7,368 nt of DNA from Candidatus Dormiibacterota bacterium (GCA_003133485.1 PKXR01000242.1:7394-14761); one strand, 5' to 3'. Positions 1 to 6,596 are shown, numbered from the stretch's first letter. Program-made: numbers and translations. Notes: generated by a model from the sequence alone, not told the origin.

Positions 1-1070
1 GGTGGGGGTAGCGCCAGGGTGTTCACGGCGTCGTTGGAGGTCTGAATCACGCTGATCCGGGGCAGGTTGTTGTCGGCCACGTAGACCTGTTGACCGTTTG
101 GGCTGATGGCCGCTCCCTCGGGCTGGAGGCTGGGATTGCTGCCCAGAGAGATGGTGGTGAACTGGCGATCTGAGAGATTGACCACTGCCACCGTGGCCTT
201 GTCCTGCTCCACCACATAGGCGAACTGGGCGCCCTGACCCACAACCACTCCCTGGGGATCGGTGTCGAGACCGAGTCGAATCGGAGGCCCGAATAGCTGG
301 TCGGTGGCGAGGTTCACTACCAGGAGCTCGCCCAGGCCGGTGCTGGTGGAGGCGCTGACGTAGACGTAGCGCGAAGCTGGCGAGTAGGCCAGCTGGTGAG
401 CCAGTCCATTGGGGGCGGAGACGACCTTCCCCAGGGGGAGGTTGATCACCCGGCTCCGGCTGTCCACCGGGTCAAGGACCAGTAGCTCCGGCAGCCGAGT
501 GTCTACCACCACGACCTGGTAGGAAGGCGCGGCGGGCGCATAGCGGGCCAGCAGCGTCGCGGTAAAACCGTCGCTGGCGAGCGCAAAGAGGATCTGGCCC
601 AGCCGTGGCAGTTTGGCGAGGCCTACCCGGTAGTGCGGATCGCCACTGCTGTAGACGGTCCCGTAGAGGGGACGGGTCAGGGACCCGGTCATGAACGTGA
701 GGTAGGCGATCTCTGTGGTGAAGTGCGTGTAGGTGGTGAGGCTGCCACTCGACCCGAAAGAGGTAAGCGCTTTCGATGTGCCGCCTTCGTGCGGGGGAGC
801 GCCGGTTGGCACGTAGCCGACATCAAGCAGCAGCTCGCCACCTGAGTAACTACAGGTGGAGACCGCGTTGGGAGTTCCCGGGGCGGTGGTCGAGGGAGTG
901 CCGGTCTCAACTTTGCCGAGCGCCGTCGCGATCGCTGAGGACGGAAAAGATGAACAGAGATTGGGGAGTACCGGGTAGGGATTGACGGTGGCGGCGGCAA
1001 TCCCGACTGGGGCCCACAGCGCAGTCGCGACTGAGGCCGCTAGGAATCCACGCGCGACTCGGCCAACCAT
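1..1070 (-). CDS. Secreted YVTN-type beta-propeller protein with a Cys-pair N-terminal domain (partial)
   Basis: The reading frame is open from ATG at 1070 to the left edge and gives 356 residues; the C-terminus is outside the window. Residues 1-27 look like a Sec signal peptide: Arg4 and Arg7, a hydrophobic stretch, then Ala-Ala-Ala near 25-27. Residues about 35-90 hold Cys39 and Cys73 in a pattern (LCSSFPSSAIATALG, then TCSY) resembling the DUF3558-type domains of actinobacterial exported proteins. From about 185 on, repeats typical of YVTN/lactonase-like seven-bladed propellers appear: YVYVSAS, LLVVNLAT, FAYVVEQDKATVAVVNL, and AISPNGQQVYVADNN followed by ISVIQT. At least three to four blades are visible. 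The start is supported by AGGGG five bases upstream of ATG and by a promoter at 1117-1145. Such propellers often bind ligands or proteins at the cell surface; the substrate is unknown. The fold call is firm, the N-terminal domain call tentative. Confidence 0.82.
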   Translation of the reverse strand, partial: MVGRVARGFLAASVATALWAPVGIAAATVNPYPVLPNLCSSFPSSAIATALGKVETGTPSTTAPGTPNAVSTCSYSGGELLLDVGYVPTGAPPHEGGTSKALTSFGSSGSLTTYTHFTTEIAYLTFMTGSLTRPLYGTVYSSGDPHYRVGLAKLPRLGQILFALASDGFTATLLARYAPAAPSYQVVVVDTRLPELLVLDPVDSRSRVINLPLGKVVSAPNGLAHQLAYSPASRYVYVSASTSTGLGELLVVNLATDQLFGPPIRLGLDTDPQGVVVGQGAQFAYVVEQDKATVAVVNLSDRQFTTISLGSNPSLQPEGAAISPNGQQVYVADNNLPRISVIQTSNDAVNTLALPP

Positions 1071-1116
1071 TCCTTCCCCTCTCGTCGGCCGGGCCACTAC
1101 TGCTCGGAACTGTTGG

Positions 1117-1145
1117 AACATATGGCTCGGGCAGCTCTTCGTCAA
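1117..1145 (-). promoter_or_regulatory. Sigma70-like promoter for the beta-propeller gene
   Basis: On the minus strand, TTGACG (1145-1140) is followed by a 17-base spacer and TATGTT (1122-1117). The first matches the -35 consensus at five of six positions and the second the -10 consensus at four of six. Transcription would start near 1110, leaving a leader of about 40 bases with an SD just before ATG 1070. The propeller gene would thus have its own promoter despite following tetR on the same strand. Confidence 0.5.
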
Positions 1146-1184
1146 CTGCTGATAGGTGAGCGAGCATGGCGGGGGAACGACTAA

Positions 1185-1219
1185 CCGGCAGCGCGGGAAG
1201 GGCGGGGAGCGCTGGTCGG
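1185..1219 (-). terminator. Candidate hairpin just after tetR
   Basis: CAGCGC (1189-1194) and GCGCTG (1209-1214) form a perfect 6-bp inverted repeat with a 14-base loop. CCG (1185-1187) and CGG (1217-1219) extend it across a small internal loop. It begins two bases past the tetR stop. No T-run follows on the minus strand, so it is not a classic intrinsic terminator. It could end tetR transcription, stabilise the 3' end, or be chance in GC-rich DNA. Confidence 0.3.
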
Positions 1220-1220
1220 G

Positions 1221-1820
1221 CTAAGCCACTCCCAGAACATCGTGAAGCACCGAGATCAGTTCTTCCTTCAGCCCCTTCGGAGCTGCGGCACCGAGGCCCC
1301 GGGTGGTGCCCACGGCGCCTGCCATCACCGCCCCCAAGGCAGCGGATATCCGAACCCGGTCCCGGAGTGAGATTTTCGGATTACCCACGAATCGTGCCCA
1401 ATGCTCCTCCAGCTTCTTATGCTCCGCTTGGTGCTCCGGATCATGGTCGCCCAGGGCCTCGATGGCGGTGCGGTTCCTCTCCATGAGCACGAAGATCTTG
1501 CGGTTGGACAGCACCTGGTCGAGGAGCGTTTCGAAGGTCCTCAGCGCGGCCGAGAAGTCAATCGGGCCGTCCAGTAGGGGCAGGACGTCGAGTCCGTGGT
1601 GGCCGATCCCGTGAGCCCGCTCCACGAGCGAAGCGAGGATTTCCTCTTTGCTGTGGAAGTGGTAGTAGAGGGCTGCCTTGGTGACCCCGACTAGCTCGGA
1701 CACCTCGCGCAGGGAGGTCTTGTCGAATCCCTGGGCGGTGAAGAGGTCGAGCGCGGCCTCCAGGATCCGCTCCCTGGTCGAGGGGGCCTCCGGGTCCTCG
1801 GGCTGGTTCACTGTAGCCAT
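1221..1820 (-). CDS. TetR/AcrR-family transcriptional repressor
   Basis: The protein has 199 residues, normal for the family. The N-terminal DNA-binding domain spans about residues 15-62: RERILEAALDLFTAQGF, then the helix-turn-helix at about 35-55 ending in the family hallmark KAALYYHFHSKEEIL. The helical C-terminal domain (about 75-199) is the ligand-binding and dimer part; it is variable, and its ligand cannot be read from sequence. The gene is divergent from a Drr-type ABC exporter, and two near-identical sites lie in the shared spacer, so it very probably represses the exporter operon and itself until a toxic ligand binds. ATG at 1820 is the natural start from the domain position, but no good SD precedes it. 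Confidence 0.9.
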   Translation of the reverse strand: MATVNQPEDPEAPSTRERILEAALDLFTAQGFDKTSLREVSELVGVTKAALYYHFHSKEEILASLVERAHGIGHHGLDVLPLLDGPIDFSAALRTFETLLDQVLSNRKIFVLMERNRTAIEALGDHDPEHQAEHKKLEEHWARFVGNPKISLRDRVRISAALGAVMAGAVGTTRGLGAAAPKGLKEELISVLHDVLGVA

Positions 1821-1825
1821 TCTAC

Positions 1826-1843
1826 TTGACGGCCGGTAGGTAA
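1826..1843. promoter_or_regulatory. Candidate TetR operator 1
   Basis: The half CGGCCGGTAGGTAAGG (1830-1845) matches CGGCCGGATGGTAAGG at 1871-1886 in 14 of 16 bases, in the same orientation and 41 bp away start to start. The site overlaps the TTGACG that I read as the exporter's -35 box, so binding here would block the promoter. As an 18-mer it is a weaker dyad (10 of 18 positions) than the second site. Confidence 0.5.
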
Positions 1844-1855
1844 GGCGTCTACCAT
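1826..1855 (+). promoter_or_regulatory. Candidate promoter of the ABC exporter operon
   Basis: TTGACG (1826-1831), an 18-base spacer and TACCAT (1850-1855) resemble a sigma70 promoter. The predicted start near 1862 leaves a short leader of about 34 bases before the TTG start at 1896. Operator 1 lies on the -35 box and operator 2 lies on the leader and SD. The -10 box is a moderate match (four of six). Confidence 0.4.
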
Positions 1856-1866
1856 CTGCGCGTAGT

Positions 1867-1884
1867 TTACCGGCCGGATGGTAA
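1867..1884. promoter_or_regulatory. Candidate TetR operator 2 (dyad)
   Basis: TTACCGGCCGGATGGTAA is an imperfect palindrome matching its reverse complement at 14 of 18 positions, with arms TTACC/GGTAA and core CCGG. Size and symmetry fit a TetR-family operator. It is the better of two related sites in the divergent spacer and overlaps the first bases of the exporter's SD (1883-1888). Confidence 0.55.
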
Positions 1885-1888
1885 GGAG
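1883..1888 (+). promoter_or_regulatory. Shine-Dalgarno that sets the ATPase start at TTG 1896
   Basis: AAGGAG sits seven bases before TTG at 1896, an optimal spacing. The in-frame ATG at 1878 has no SD and lies inside operator 2, so TTG 1896 is the more likely start. Confidence 0.65.
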
Positions 1889-1895
1889 ATCAACT

Positions 1896-2864
1896 TTGAG
1901 CGAAGGACCTCCGATCCTCGTCGAGGGGCTGGTGAAGCTCTACGGCAAGACCAGGGCTGTCGACGGCTTGAACCTAGTCGTCGAGAAGGGCAGCCTAGTG
2001 GCGGTGCTCGGACCCAACGGGGCGGGCAAGACGACCCTAATCCGAATCCTGGCGACGCTGGCCAAGCCTACCGGTGGGCGGGCCCTTGTCGCTGGCTTCG
2101 ACGTGGCACAGCGCCCGGCGCAGGTCCGCCGCCACATCGGCATTGCCGGCCAGTCTTCGAGCATTGACGAGTACCTCACCGGACGGCAGAACCTGGTGAT
2201 GGTTGGAGAGCTGAGCCGGCTTCCCGGCGCGGAAGCGAAGCGGCGCGCGGGGGGATTGCTGGAGCGCTTCGAACTGAGCGAGGCAGCCGACCGGATGACC
2301 AAGACCTACTCCGGTGGCATGCGCCGCAAGCTGGACCTCGCGGCAAGCTTGATCACCCAGCCCGAAGTGCTCTTCCTGGACGAGCCCACCACGGGCCTCG
2401 ACCCCCGGGCTCGGATGGGCATGTGGCAGCTGATCCGCGAGCTCGGAGAGGCCGGGACAACCATCCTGCTTACCACCCAATACCTGGACGAGGCCGATCA
2501 GTTGGCCCACGACATCGCGGTAGTGGACCAGGGCAAGGTGATCGCCTGGGGCACGCCGGACCAGCTGAAAACCCAAGTTGGAGGCGCCGTCCTGGAGGTG
2601 ACACTTCCCGAGACTGCCGACGCCGCGGCCGCCGGGCGCCTGCTGGGAGTGGCGACCTCCGCCGTGGTGACCGTCGACGAGCGACGGCACCGACTCACCC
2701 TCCCCGCCAGCGCCGAAGCGGGACTGGTGACAAAGGTGGTACGGGCGCTTGATGCGGGGGGAGTTGTAGTCGACGACATAACGATGCGGCGTCCCGCGCT
2801 CGATGACGTGTTCATGACCCTGACCGGCCACCTAGCGGAATCGGACAGCGAGGCAGCGGCATGA
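1896..2864 (+). CDS. ABC exporter ATP-binding protein, DrrA (daunorubicin resistance) type
   Basis: This is the ATPase subunit of a two-component ABC-2 exporter that probably pumps a hydrophobic drug or lipid from the cytosol. Numbered from TTG 1896 (322 residues): Walker A GPNGAGKTT at 39-47; Q-loop Gln86; signature SGGMRRK at 139-145; Walker B VLFLDEP at 158-164; D-loop GLDP at 167-170. The switch position reads TTQYLDEAD, with Gln195 where most ABC ATPases have His; TTQYL is usual in the DrrA family. The C-terminal region of about 90 residues, ending PALDDVFMTLTGHL, matches the DrrA-type accessory domain (DUF4162). An alternative ATG start at 1878 adds six residues without an SD. The stop overlaps the permease start (ATGA), implying coupled translation. 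The divergent TetR gene is the likely regulator. Substrate unknown. Confidence 0.93.
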   Translation: MSEGPPILVEGLVKLYGKTRAVDGLNLVVEKGSLVAVLGPNGAGKTTLIRILATLAKPTGGRALVAGFDVAQRPAQVRRHIGIAGQSSSIDEYLTGRQNLVMVGELSRLPGAEAKRRAGGLLERFELSEAADRMTKTYSGGMRRKLDLAASLITQPEVLFLDEPTTGLDPRARMGMWQLIRELGEAGTTILLTTQYLDEADQLAHDIAVVDQGKVIAWGTPDQLKTQVGGAVLEVTLPETADAAAAGRLLGVATSAVVTVDERRHRLTLPASAEAGLVTKVVRALDAGGVVVDDITMRRPALDDVFMTLTGHLAESDSEAAA

Positions 2865-3715
2865 GCGTGGCGCAAGCCGCCGAGATTCAGCGTGGGCCTG
2901 GGGAAGCGGGACCCTCCCGCGTCCTCTGGTTTCTGAAGGACGTCCTGGTGTTGACCCGACGCAGTCTGCTGCACGTGCTCAGAGACCCAGCCCAGCTCGC
3001 GGACGTGACCATCCAGCCGATCATGTTTGTGGTTCTTTTCACATACGTTTTCGGTAGCGCCATTCATCTCCCCGGAGGCGGCAACTACCACGAGTACGTG
3101 GTCGCGGGGATCTTCGCGATCACCATGGCGGGTGCGGCGCCGGGTGTGGCGGTGGGGTTAGCCACCGACATCCAGTCCGGAATCATCGACCGGTTTCGCT
3201 CCCTGCCGATGTCGCGAGCAGCGGTGCTCGCCGGCCGGCTCACCGCGGACCTGATGACTGCGGTGTTGGGGCTGCTGGTGGTCGTCGTGGTGGGACTTTT
3301 GGTGGGGTGGCGGGTTCACACCAGCGCCCCCGACGTGCTGGCGGGTTTCGCTCTCGCTCTCCTGTTCAACTACGCGATGAGCTGGGCAGGCGCGTCCGCG
3401 GGGATGTGGTTGCACAATCCCGAGTCGGCCCAGGCGATGGCGTTCGTGGTCTTCTTCCCCATGATCTTCGTATCCAATGCCTTTGTCGCGCTGCAGAACA
3501 TGCCGGTCTGGCTGAGGGTAGTGGCCGAGTGGAATCCGGTGAGCACGGTCACCGCCAGCTGTCGAGAGTTGTTCGGGAATCCCAATCCGTCCGCCTCGGT
3601 GCAGGTGTGGCCGCTGCAACATCCCGAGCTGGCGACTGCACTGTGGGCAGTGGCGTTGCTGCTGATCTTCGTGCCGCTGTCAATCAGGCTTTACCGCCGA
3701 GAGGACCTCAGCTAA
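2861..3715 (+). CDS. ABC-2 type permease, DrrB family
   Basis: The 284-residue membrane subunit partners the ATPase encoded just upstream; the two genes overlap by four bases. About six hydrophobic segments are visible near residues 50-68, 78-100, 131-150, 160-182, 192-213 and 256-277, the usual ABC-2 layout. The motif IIDRFRSLPMSRAAVLAGR (109-127), after segment two, is the conserved cytosolic segment of DrrB-like permeases, and EWNPVSTVTASCRELF (223-238) is also typical. The N-terminus (about 1-45) is cytosolic, with an amphipathic stretch and the RDP motif at 41-43. Family length is normal and nothing is broken. The ATPase and permease probably form a 2+2 complex; substrate and exact physiological role cannot be read from sequence. 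Confidence 0.92.
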   Translation: MSVAQAAEIQRGPGEAGPSRVLWFLKDVLVLTRRSLLHVLRDPAQLADVTIQPIMFVVLFTYVFGSAIHLPGGGNYHEYVVAGIFAITMAGAAPGVAVGLATDIQSGIIDRFRSLPMSRAAVLAGRLTADLMTAVLGLLVVVVVGLLVGWRVHTSAPDVLAGFALALLFNYAMSWAGASAGMWLHNPESAQAMAFVVFFPMIFVSNAFVALQNMPVWLRVVAEWNPVSTVTASCRELFGNPNPSASVQVWPLQHPELATALWAVALLLIFVPLSIRLYRREDLS

Positions 3716-3725
3716 TCTGATCGGA

Positions 3726-3740
3726 TGCCCAGTCTGGGCA
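3726..3740. terminator. Dyad between convergent genes, possible bidirectional terminator
   Basis: TGCCCAG-T-CTGGGCA is a perfect 7-bp inverted repeat around one base, eleven bases after the permease stop and in the 52-bp spacer between convergent genes. As RNA it would fold into a 6-bp stem with a three-base loop. There is no T-run on either side, so intrinsic termination is uncertain. Its position is what a shared terminator would occupy. Confidence 0.35.
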
Positions 3741-3767
3741 GGGCTGCACCGGGCTGTGGAGCGGACC

Positions 3768-4505
3768 CTAGTCCGGCGCAGGTTGAGACTCGATGGGCAG
3801 CTCTGACAGCGGCAGTATTTGGTTTCCCCGGGAATCGAAGTTAGACGGCTCCAGCCACTGCTCCAGCCGCGCTTTCCGGGCCGGCCATTCGCCATCGAGA
3901 ATCGAATACCACGCGGTGTCGCGGCTCCGACCCTTGATCACCATGTGCTGCCGGAAGATGCCCTCATAGATGAATCCGAGCCGCAGGGCGGCGCGCCGCG
4001 ACGGAGCGTTGAGCGAGTCGCACTTCCACTCGTAGCGGCGATAACCGAGGTCCTCGAAAACGTGGCGAGCCAGCAGGTACATGGCCTCGGTCGCGCCCCT
4101 CGTGCGCTGCAGAGCGGGCGTGTACAGGATGTACCCAACCTCGATGGACCGGTGTTGCGGGTCGATGCGCATGAGCGATGCCCAGCCCACCGCGCGCCGG
4201 GTGTCGCCGTCCAGGATCGCGAAGAACAGCGGACTGTCGGTGCTACACAGCCGTTGCAGGTTAACGTCGAAGGCGACGCGGTCGGCAAAGGGGCCGTCGG
4301 GAAGGTATCGCCAGAGCCGGTCATTGGCCGGGTCGAGGACGGCCTCCCAGAGCGCCGATCCGTGCATGGCCGAGTCTAATGGTGCGAGTTCCGCGTAGCG
4401 GCCCGATAGCGTCGCCCGCACCGGCAGTGGCGCGGGAGTGGGATCGACTTGCGGACCCACGGGCAACCCGGTGTCATGATCGTGGTCCGGAGTCCGTGAA
4501 GACAC
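3768..4505 (-). CDS. GNAT-family N-acetyltransferase (RimJ/RimL-like)
   Basis: The protein has 245 residues and starts at GTG 4505, with GAGGAGG about ten bases upstream. The GNAT core covers about residues 36-205. The acetyl-CoA pyrophosphate loop is QRTRGATEA (133-141), a common RimJ/RimL-type variant of Q/RxxGxG/A. The LNAPSRRAALRLGFIYEG stretch (165-182) is the usual late GNAT motif. The strand SIEVGYILYTPALQ (120-133) and the final motif DTAWYSILDGEWP (196-208) fit GNATs resembling those that acetylate protein N-termini or small amines. The first 30 residues are extra, rich in His, Asp and Pro, and probably disordered. Length exceeds a minimal GNAT (about 150-180). The acceptor is unknown. 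It follows pdxH on the same strand after 182 bp; a TTGACG at 4598-4593 lacks a convincing -10 box. Confidence 0.87.
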   Translation of the reverse strand: MSSRTPDHDHDTGLPVGPQVDPTPAPLPVRATLSGRYAELAPLDSAMHGSALWEAVLDPANDRLWRYLPDGPFADRVAFDVNLQRLCSTDSPLFFAILDGDTRRAVGWASLMRIDPQHRSIEVGYILYTPALQRTRGATEAMYLLARHVFEDLGYRRYEWKCDSLNAPSRRAALRLGFIYEGIFRQHMVIKGRSRDTAWYSILDGEWPARKARLEQWLEPSNFDSRGNQILPLSELPIESQPAPD

Positions 4506-4687
4506 CTTCCCGAAACCTCCTCGGCACCGGCATTACCTCGCCGGGAAGGCAGCCACCCTGCATGGCGGCCTGAGAATCTGGCCCGCGGATACCGTCAATC
4601 CGACAGCCGACCGGTCCCGACAGCCTCCCCCTCCCGGAGCGTCAGGCGCGAATCGTAGCAGCGGAGAGCTTTCTATGGGCGCTTCGC

Positions 4688-5299
4688 TCAGGGCTGAAGC
4701 CGATCCACTCGCCAGCTGGAAGCTTCACGGAGAAAGCGAAGTCGGTCGTGCAGACGGTCCTCTCGGTGCTGCCAGAACTCGTAGCTGCCAGGCTCGAGCT
4801 GGTACCCGCCCCACCAGGCGGGACGGACCACTGGCTGGCCCTCCAGTGATCCCTCCAGCTCGCTGAACTTCCGATCCAGCGCCTCCCGGCTACTAACGAT
4901 CTGACTCTGAGCCGATGTCAGCGCACCCAGCTGACTGGCTCGGGGCCGGCTCGCGAAGTATCGGTCTGAGTCGGCCTCGCCAATCCGCTTCACCGGCCCT
5001 TCGATGCGAACCTGGCGCCCCAACTCCGGCCAGTAGAAAAGCAGCGCCGCCCTCGGGTTGGCAGCAAGCTCACCGCCCTTGCGACTCTCATGATTGCTGT
5101 AGAAGACGAATCCCTGTTTGTCCCAGCCCTTGATCAGCACCATGCGCACCGACGGTCGGCCCGAGGCATCGGCGGTGGCCAGGGCAGCGGCTTCGGAAAG
5201 GGGAATGTCCCGGGCAGCTTCCGCGAACCATCGCTGGAACTGGGCCAGGGGGTCAGAGTCGACATCCCGTTCGCGCAGCTCCGGGAACGACTCTGTCAA
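4688..5299 (-). CDS. pdxH: Pyridoxine/pyridoxamine 5'-phosphate oxidase
   Basis: This FMN enzyme oxidises pyridoxine- or pyridoxamine-5'-phosphate to PLP in the cytosol. The 203 residues show the family pattern end to end: DPLAQFQRWFAEA (16-28); FMN/substrate motif RMVLIKGWD (52-60) with Arg52 and Lys57; GFVFYSNHESRKGGELA (63-79); RQVRIEG (95-101); YFASRPRASQLGA (114-126) with Tyr114, Arg118 and Ser122 for substrate phosphate; QS (131-132); WWGGY (162-166); EFWQHREDRLHDR (174-186), whose Arg182 and His184 match the E. coli RLHDR pair; and the terminal RLQP. It is slightly shorter than E. coli PdxH at the N-terminus only. The start is TTG 5299 because an in-frame TAA lies one codon upstream (5305-5303). 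GAGGTGGG before it serves as an SD. Its product PLP is the cofactor of ThrC encoded nearby. Confidence 0.95.
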   Translation of the reverse strand: MTESFPELRERDVDSDPLAQFQRWFAEAARDIPLSEAAALATADASGRPSVRMVLIKGWDKQGFVFYSNHESRKGGELAANPRAALLFYWPELGRQVRIEGPVKRIGEADSDRYFASRPRASQLGALTSAQSQIVSSREALDRKFSELEGSLEGQPVVRPAWWGGYQLEPGSYEFWQHREDRLHDRLRFLREASSWRVDRLQP

Positions 5300-5302
5300 C
5301 CT

Positions 5303-5389
5303 TTACCCACCTCTAATCACGTCCAGCAAGAACGACCCTAGAGGGGCGGTACGTTCGCACGGGTAGCCAGCGACCTCCGGTTCAGTCAT
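5303..5389 (-). CDS. Possible 28-codon leader ORF upstream of pdxH
   Basis: An ATG at 5389 opens a 28-residue frame ending at TAA 5305-5303, three bases before the TTG start of pdxH and in the same frame. GGGGGAT lies about nine bases before this ATG as a possible SD. The pdxH SD-like GAGGTGGG lies within the last codons, so translation could be coupled. The peptide ends SFLLDVIRGG and resembles no family I know. It may be a leader peptide, part of an ancestral N-terminal extension cut by a stop, or chance. Confidence 0.25.
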   Translation of the reverse strand: MTEPEVAGYPCERTAPLGSFLLDVIRGG

Positions 5390-5431
5390 GCGCGCAGTAT
5401 CCCCCGACCTTTAGTTCGAGTCGATGACGGT

Positions 5432-5461
5432 CCCACGTCGTGGGTGGTTGAATAAGTCAAC
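5432..5461 (-). terminator. Two adjacent small hairpins after asd
   Basis: Past the asd stop (minus strand) come GTTGA/TCAAC with a five-base loop (5447-5461) and CCCAC/GTGGG with a three-base loop (5432-5444), separated by two bases. They begin about 38 bases beyond the stop. Neither is followed by a T-run. They may mark the 3' end of the asd transcript or the start of the pdxH leader region; evidence is only the inverted repeats and position. Confidence 0.22.
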
Positions 5462-5499
5462 GAGAAGCGGTGCCGGAGCTCGGCAGGCTCAGTCCGTGG

Positions 5500-6552
5500 T
5501 CACCCGATATATCCCTGGGCGGCCAGCAGTTCCGCGTTGAGGAGCGCGGCGCCGGCCGCCCCCCGAATCGAGTTGTGGACTACCAGGGTGAACTTCCAGT
5601 CGAGGACCGGGCACGGGCGGACGTGCCCCACGCTCACGGCCATTCCCTGAGCCACGTCTCGATCGAGCTGCGGCTGGGGGCGATCGACTCCAGCCACCAC
5701 CAGGATCGGGTGGGGGGGAGCGCTGGGCAGCTGCAGGCGCTGGGGCTCGGAGGTGAAGGTGGCGAAGGCGCGAAGCACCTGCTTCTCCGTGGCCGGGGCG
5801 CGCAGCCGTACTGACACGGCCTCGGTGTGGCCGTCCAGAACCGCGACCCGGTTGCATTGGGCGCTGACGTGCAAGTCGGCCGGTACGAACCGCGTGCCCT
5901 CCAGGCCGCCCAGGATTTTCAAGGACTCCCTTTCGATCTTCTCCTCCTCGCCGGCCACATAGGGGATGACGTTGTCCAGGATCGTCATGGCCGGGACCCC
6001 AGTGATGCCAGCGCCCGACAGCGCCTGCATGGTCACGACCGAGACCTCCTCGATTCCGAAGGCGTCCTGGAGCGGCTTGAGCGCCAGGGTCAGCCCGATC
6101 GCCGAGCAGTTGGGATTGGTCGCTAGGAACCCAGTCGTGTAGTGGCGAATGGCGCGCTGGTGAGCCAGGACCGCGGCGTGCTCCCAGTTCACCTCGGGAA
6201 TCAAGAGCGGGACATCCTCGTCCATGCGGTGATTTCGGGCGTTGCTGATCACCGGGAAACCGTCAGCGGCGAGCGATGCCTCAGCGTCACCCGCCACCTG
6301 GGCGTCGAGGGCGGACAGCACCAGGTCGCACTCGCGAGCGGCGGACAGCGGCCGGACCACCAAATTGGCGGCGTCCTTCGGGATTCGGCTGACCAGGCGC
6401 CACGAAACCGCGTCGCCGTAGGGGCGCCCGGCCGAGCGCTCGGAGGCGACCACCTCGGTCAGGGTGAACCAGGGATGTTCCTCCAAGAGCTGGACCAATC
6501 GCTGGCCGACGGCCCCCGTCGCCCCAAGTACGCCGACGCGATATTTCTTCAT
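5500..6552 (-). CDS. asd: Aspartate-semialdehyde dehydrogenase, archaeal/fungal type
   Basis: This enzyme reduces aspartyl phosphate to aspartate semialdehyde with NADPH, the branch point toward lysine, threonine and methionine. From ATG 6552 the product has 350 residues. The Rossmann motif GVLGATGAVGQ is at 7-17. The catalytic Cys149 lies in ATNPNCSAIGL (144-154). The segment QALSGAGITGVPAM and then NVIPYVAGEEEKIERES (194-210) is the pattern of archaeal/fungal-type enzymes (TIGR00978-like), as is the catalytic His242 in VAVLDGHTEAVSV (236-248). Classic E. coli-type enzymes differ here. An in-frame GTG at 6558 would add two residues. Neither start has an SD; CAAACT upstream of the GTG could be a -10 element of a near-leaderless mRNA, which is speculative. 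The gene is divergent from thrC of the same pathway. Confidence 0.95.
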   Translation of the reverse strand: MKKYRVGVLGATGAVGQRLVQLLEEHPWFTLTEVVASERSAGRPYGDAVSWRLVSRIPKDAANLVVRPLSAARECDLVLSALDAQVAGDAEASLAADGFPVISNARNHRMDEDVPLLIPEVNWEHAAVLAHQRAIRHYTTGFLATNPNCSAIGLTLALKPLQDAFGIEEVSVVTMQALSGAGITGVPAMTILDNVIPYVAGEEEKIERESLKILGGLEGTRFVPADLHVSAQCNRVAVLDGHTEAVSVRLRAPATEKQVLRAFATFTSEPQRLQLPSAPPHPILVVAGVDRPQPQLDRDVAQGMAVSVGHVRPCPVLDWKFTLVVHNSIRGAAGAALLNAELLAAQGYIG

Positions 6553-6596
6553 CTGCACTGTGGAGTTTGCCAGGGCCGGAGCGGATGACTCAGAGA

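Noticed and set aside
689..1000. An apparent frameshift in the propeller gene near its C-run at about 792-796
   Set aside because: On recounting, the run is five bases and the frame from ATG 1070 is continuous to the left edge, giving exactly 356 codons.
907..1167. A minus-strand frame starting upstream of the propeller gene
   Set aside because: It is out of frame with the propeller protein, overlaps its promoter and signal peptide, and reads as shadow.
2037..2831. A 264-codon open frame on the minus strand opposite the ABC ATPase
   Set aside because: It is antisense to a gene with every ABC motif intact, its translation resembles no family, and long antisense frames are common in GC-rich DNA.
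3819..4379. A 186-codon plus-strand frame opposite the acetyltransferase
   Set aside because: The minus-strand frame gives a complete GNAT with recognisable motifs; the plus frame is low-complexity shadow.
4506..4687. A possible RNA gene or promoter between pdxH and the acetyltransferase
   Set aside because: No tRNA-like fold is visible; the TTGACG at 4598-4593 has no acceptable -10 box at normal spacing.
6142..6588. A 148-codon plus-strand frame opposite the start of asd
   Set aside because: It overlaps the conserved NADP-binding and catalytic-Cys region of asd and has no family resemblance.
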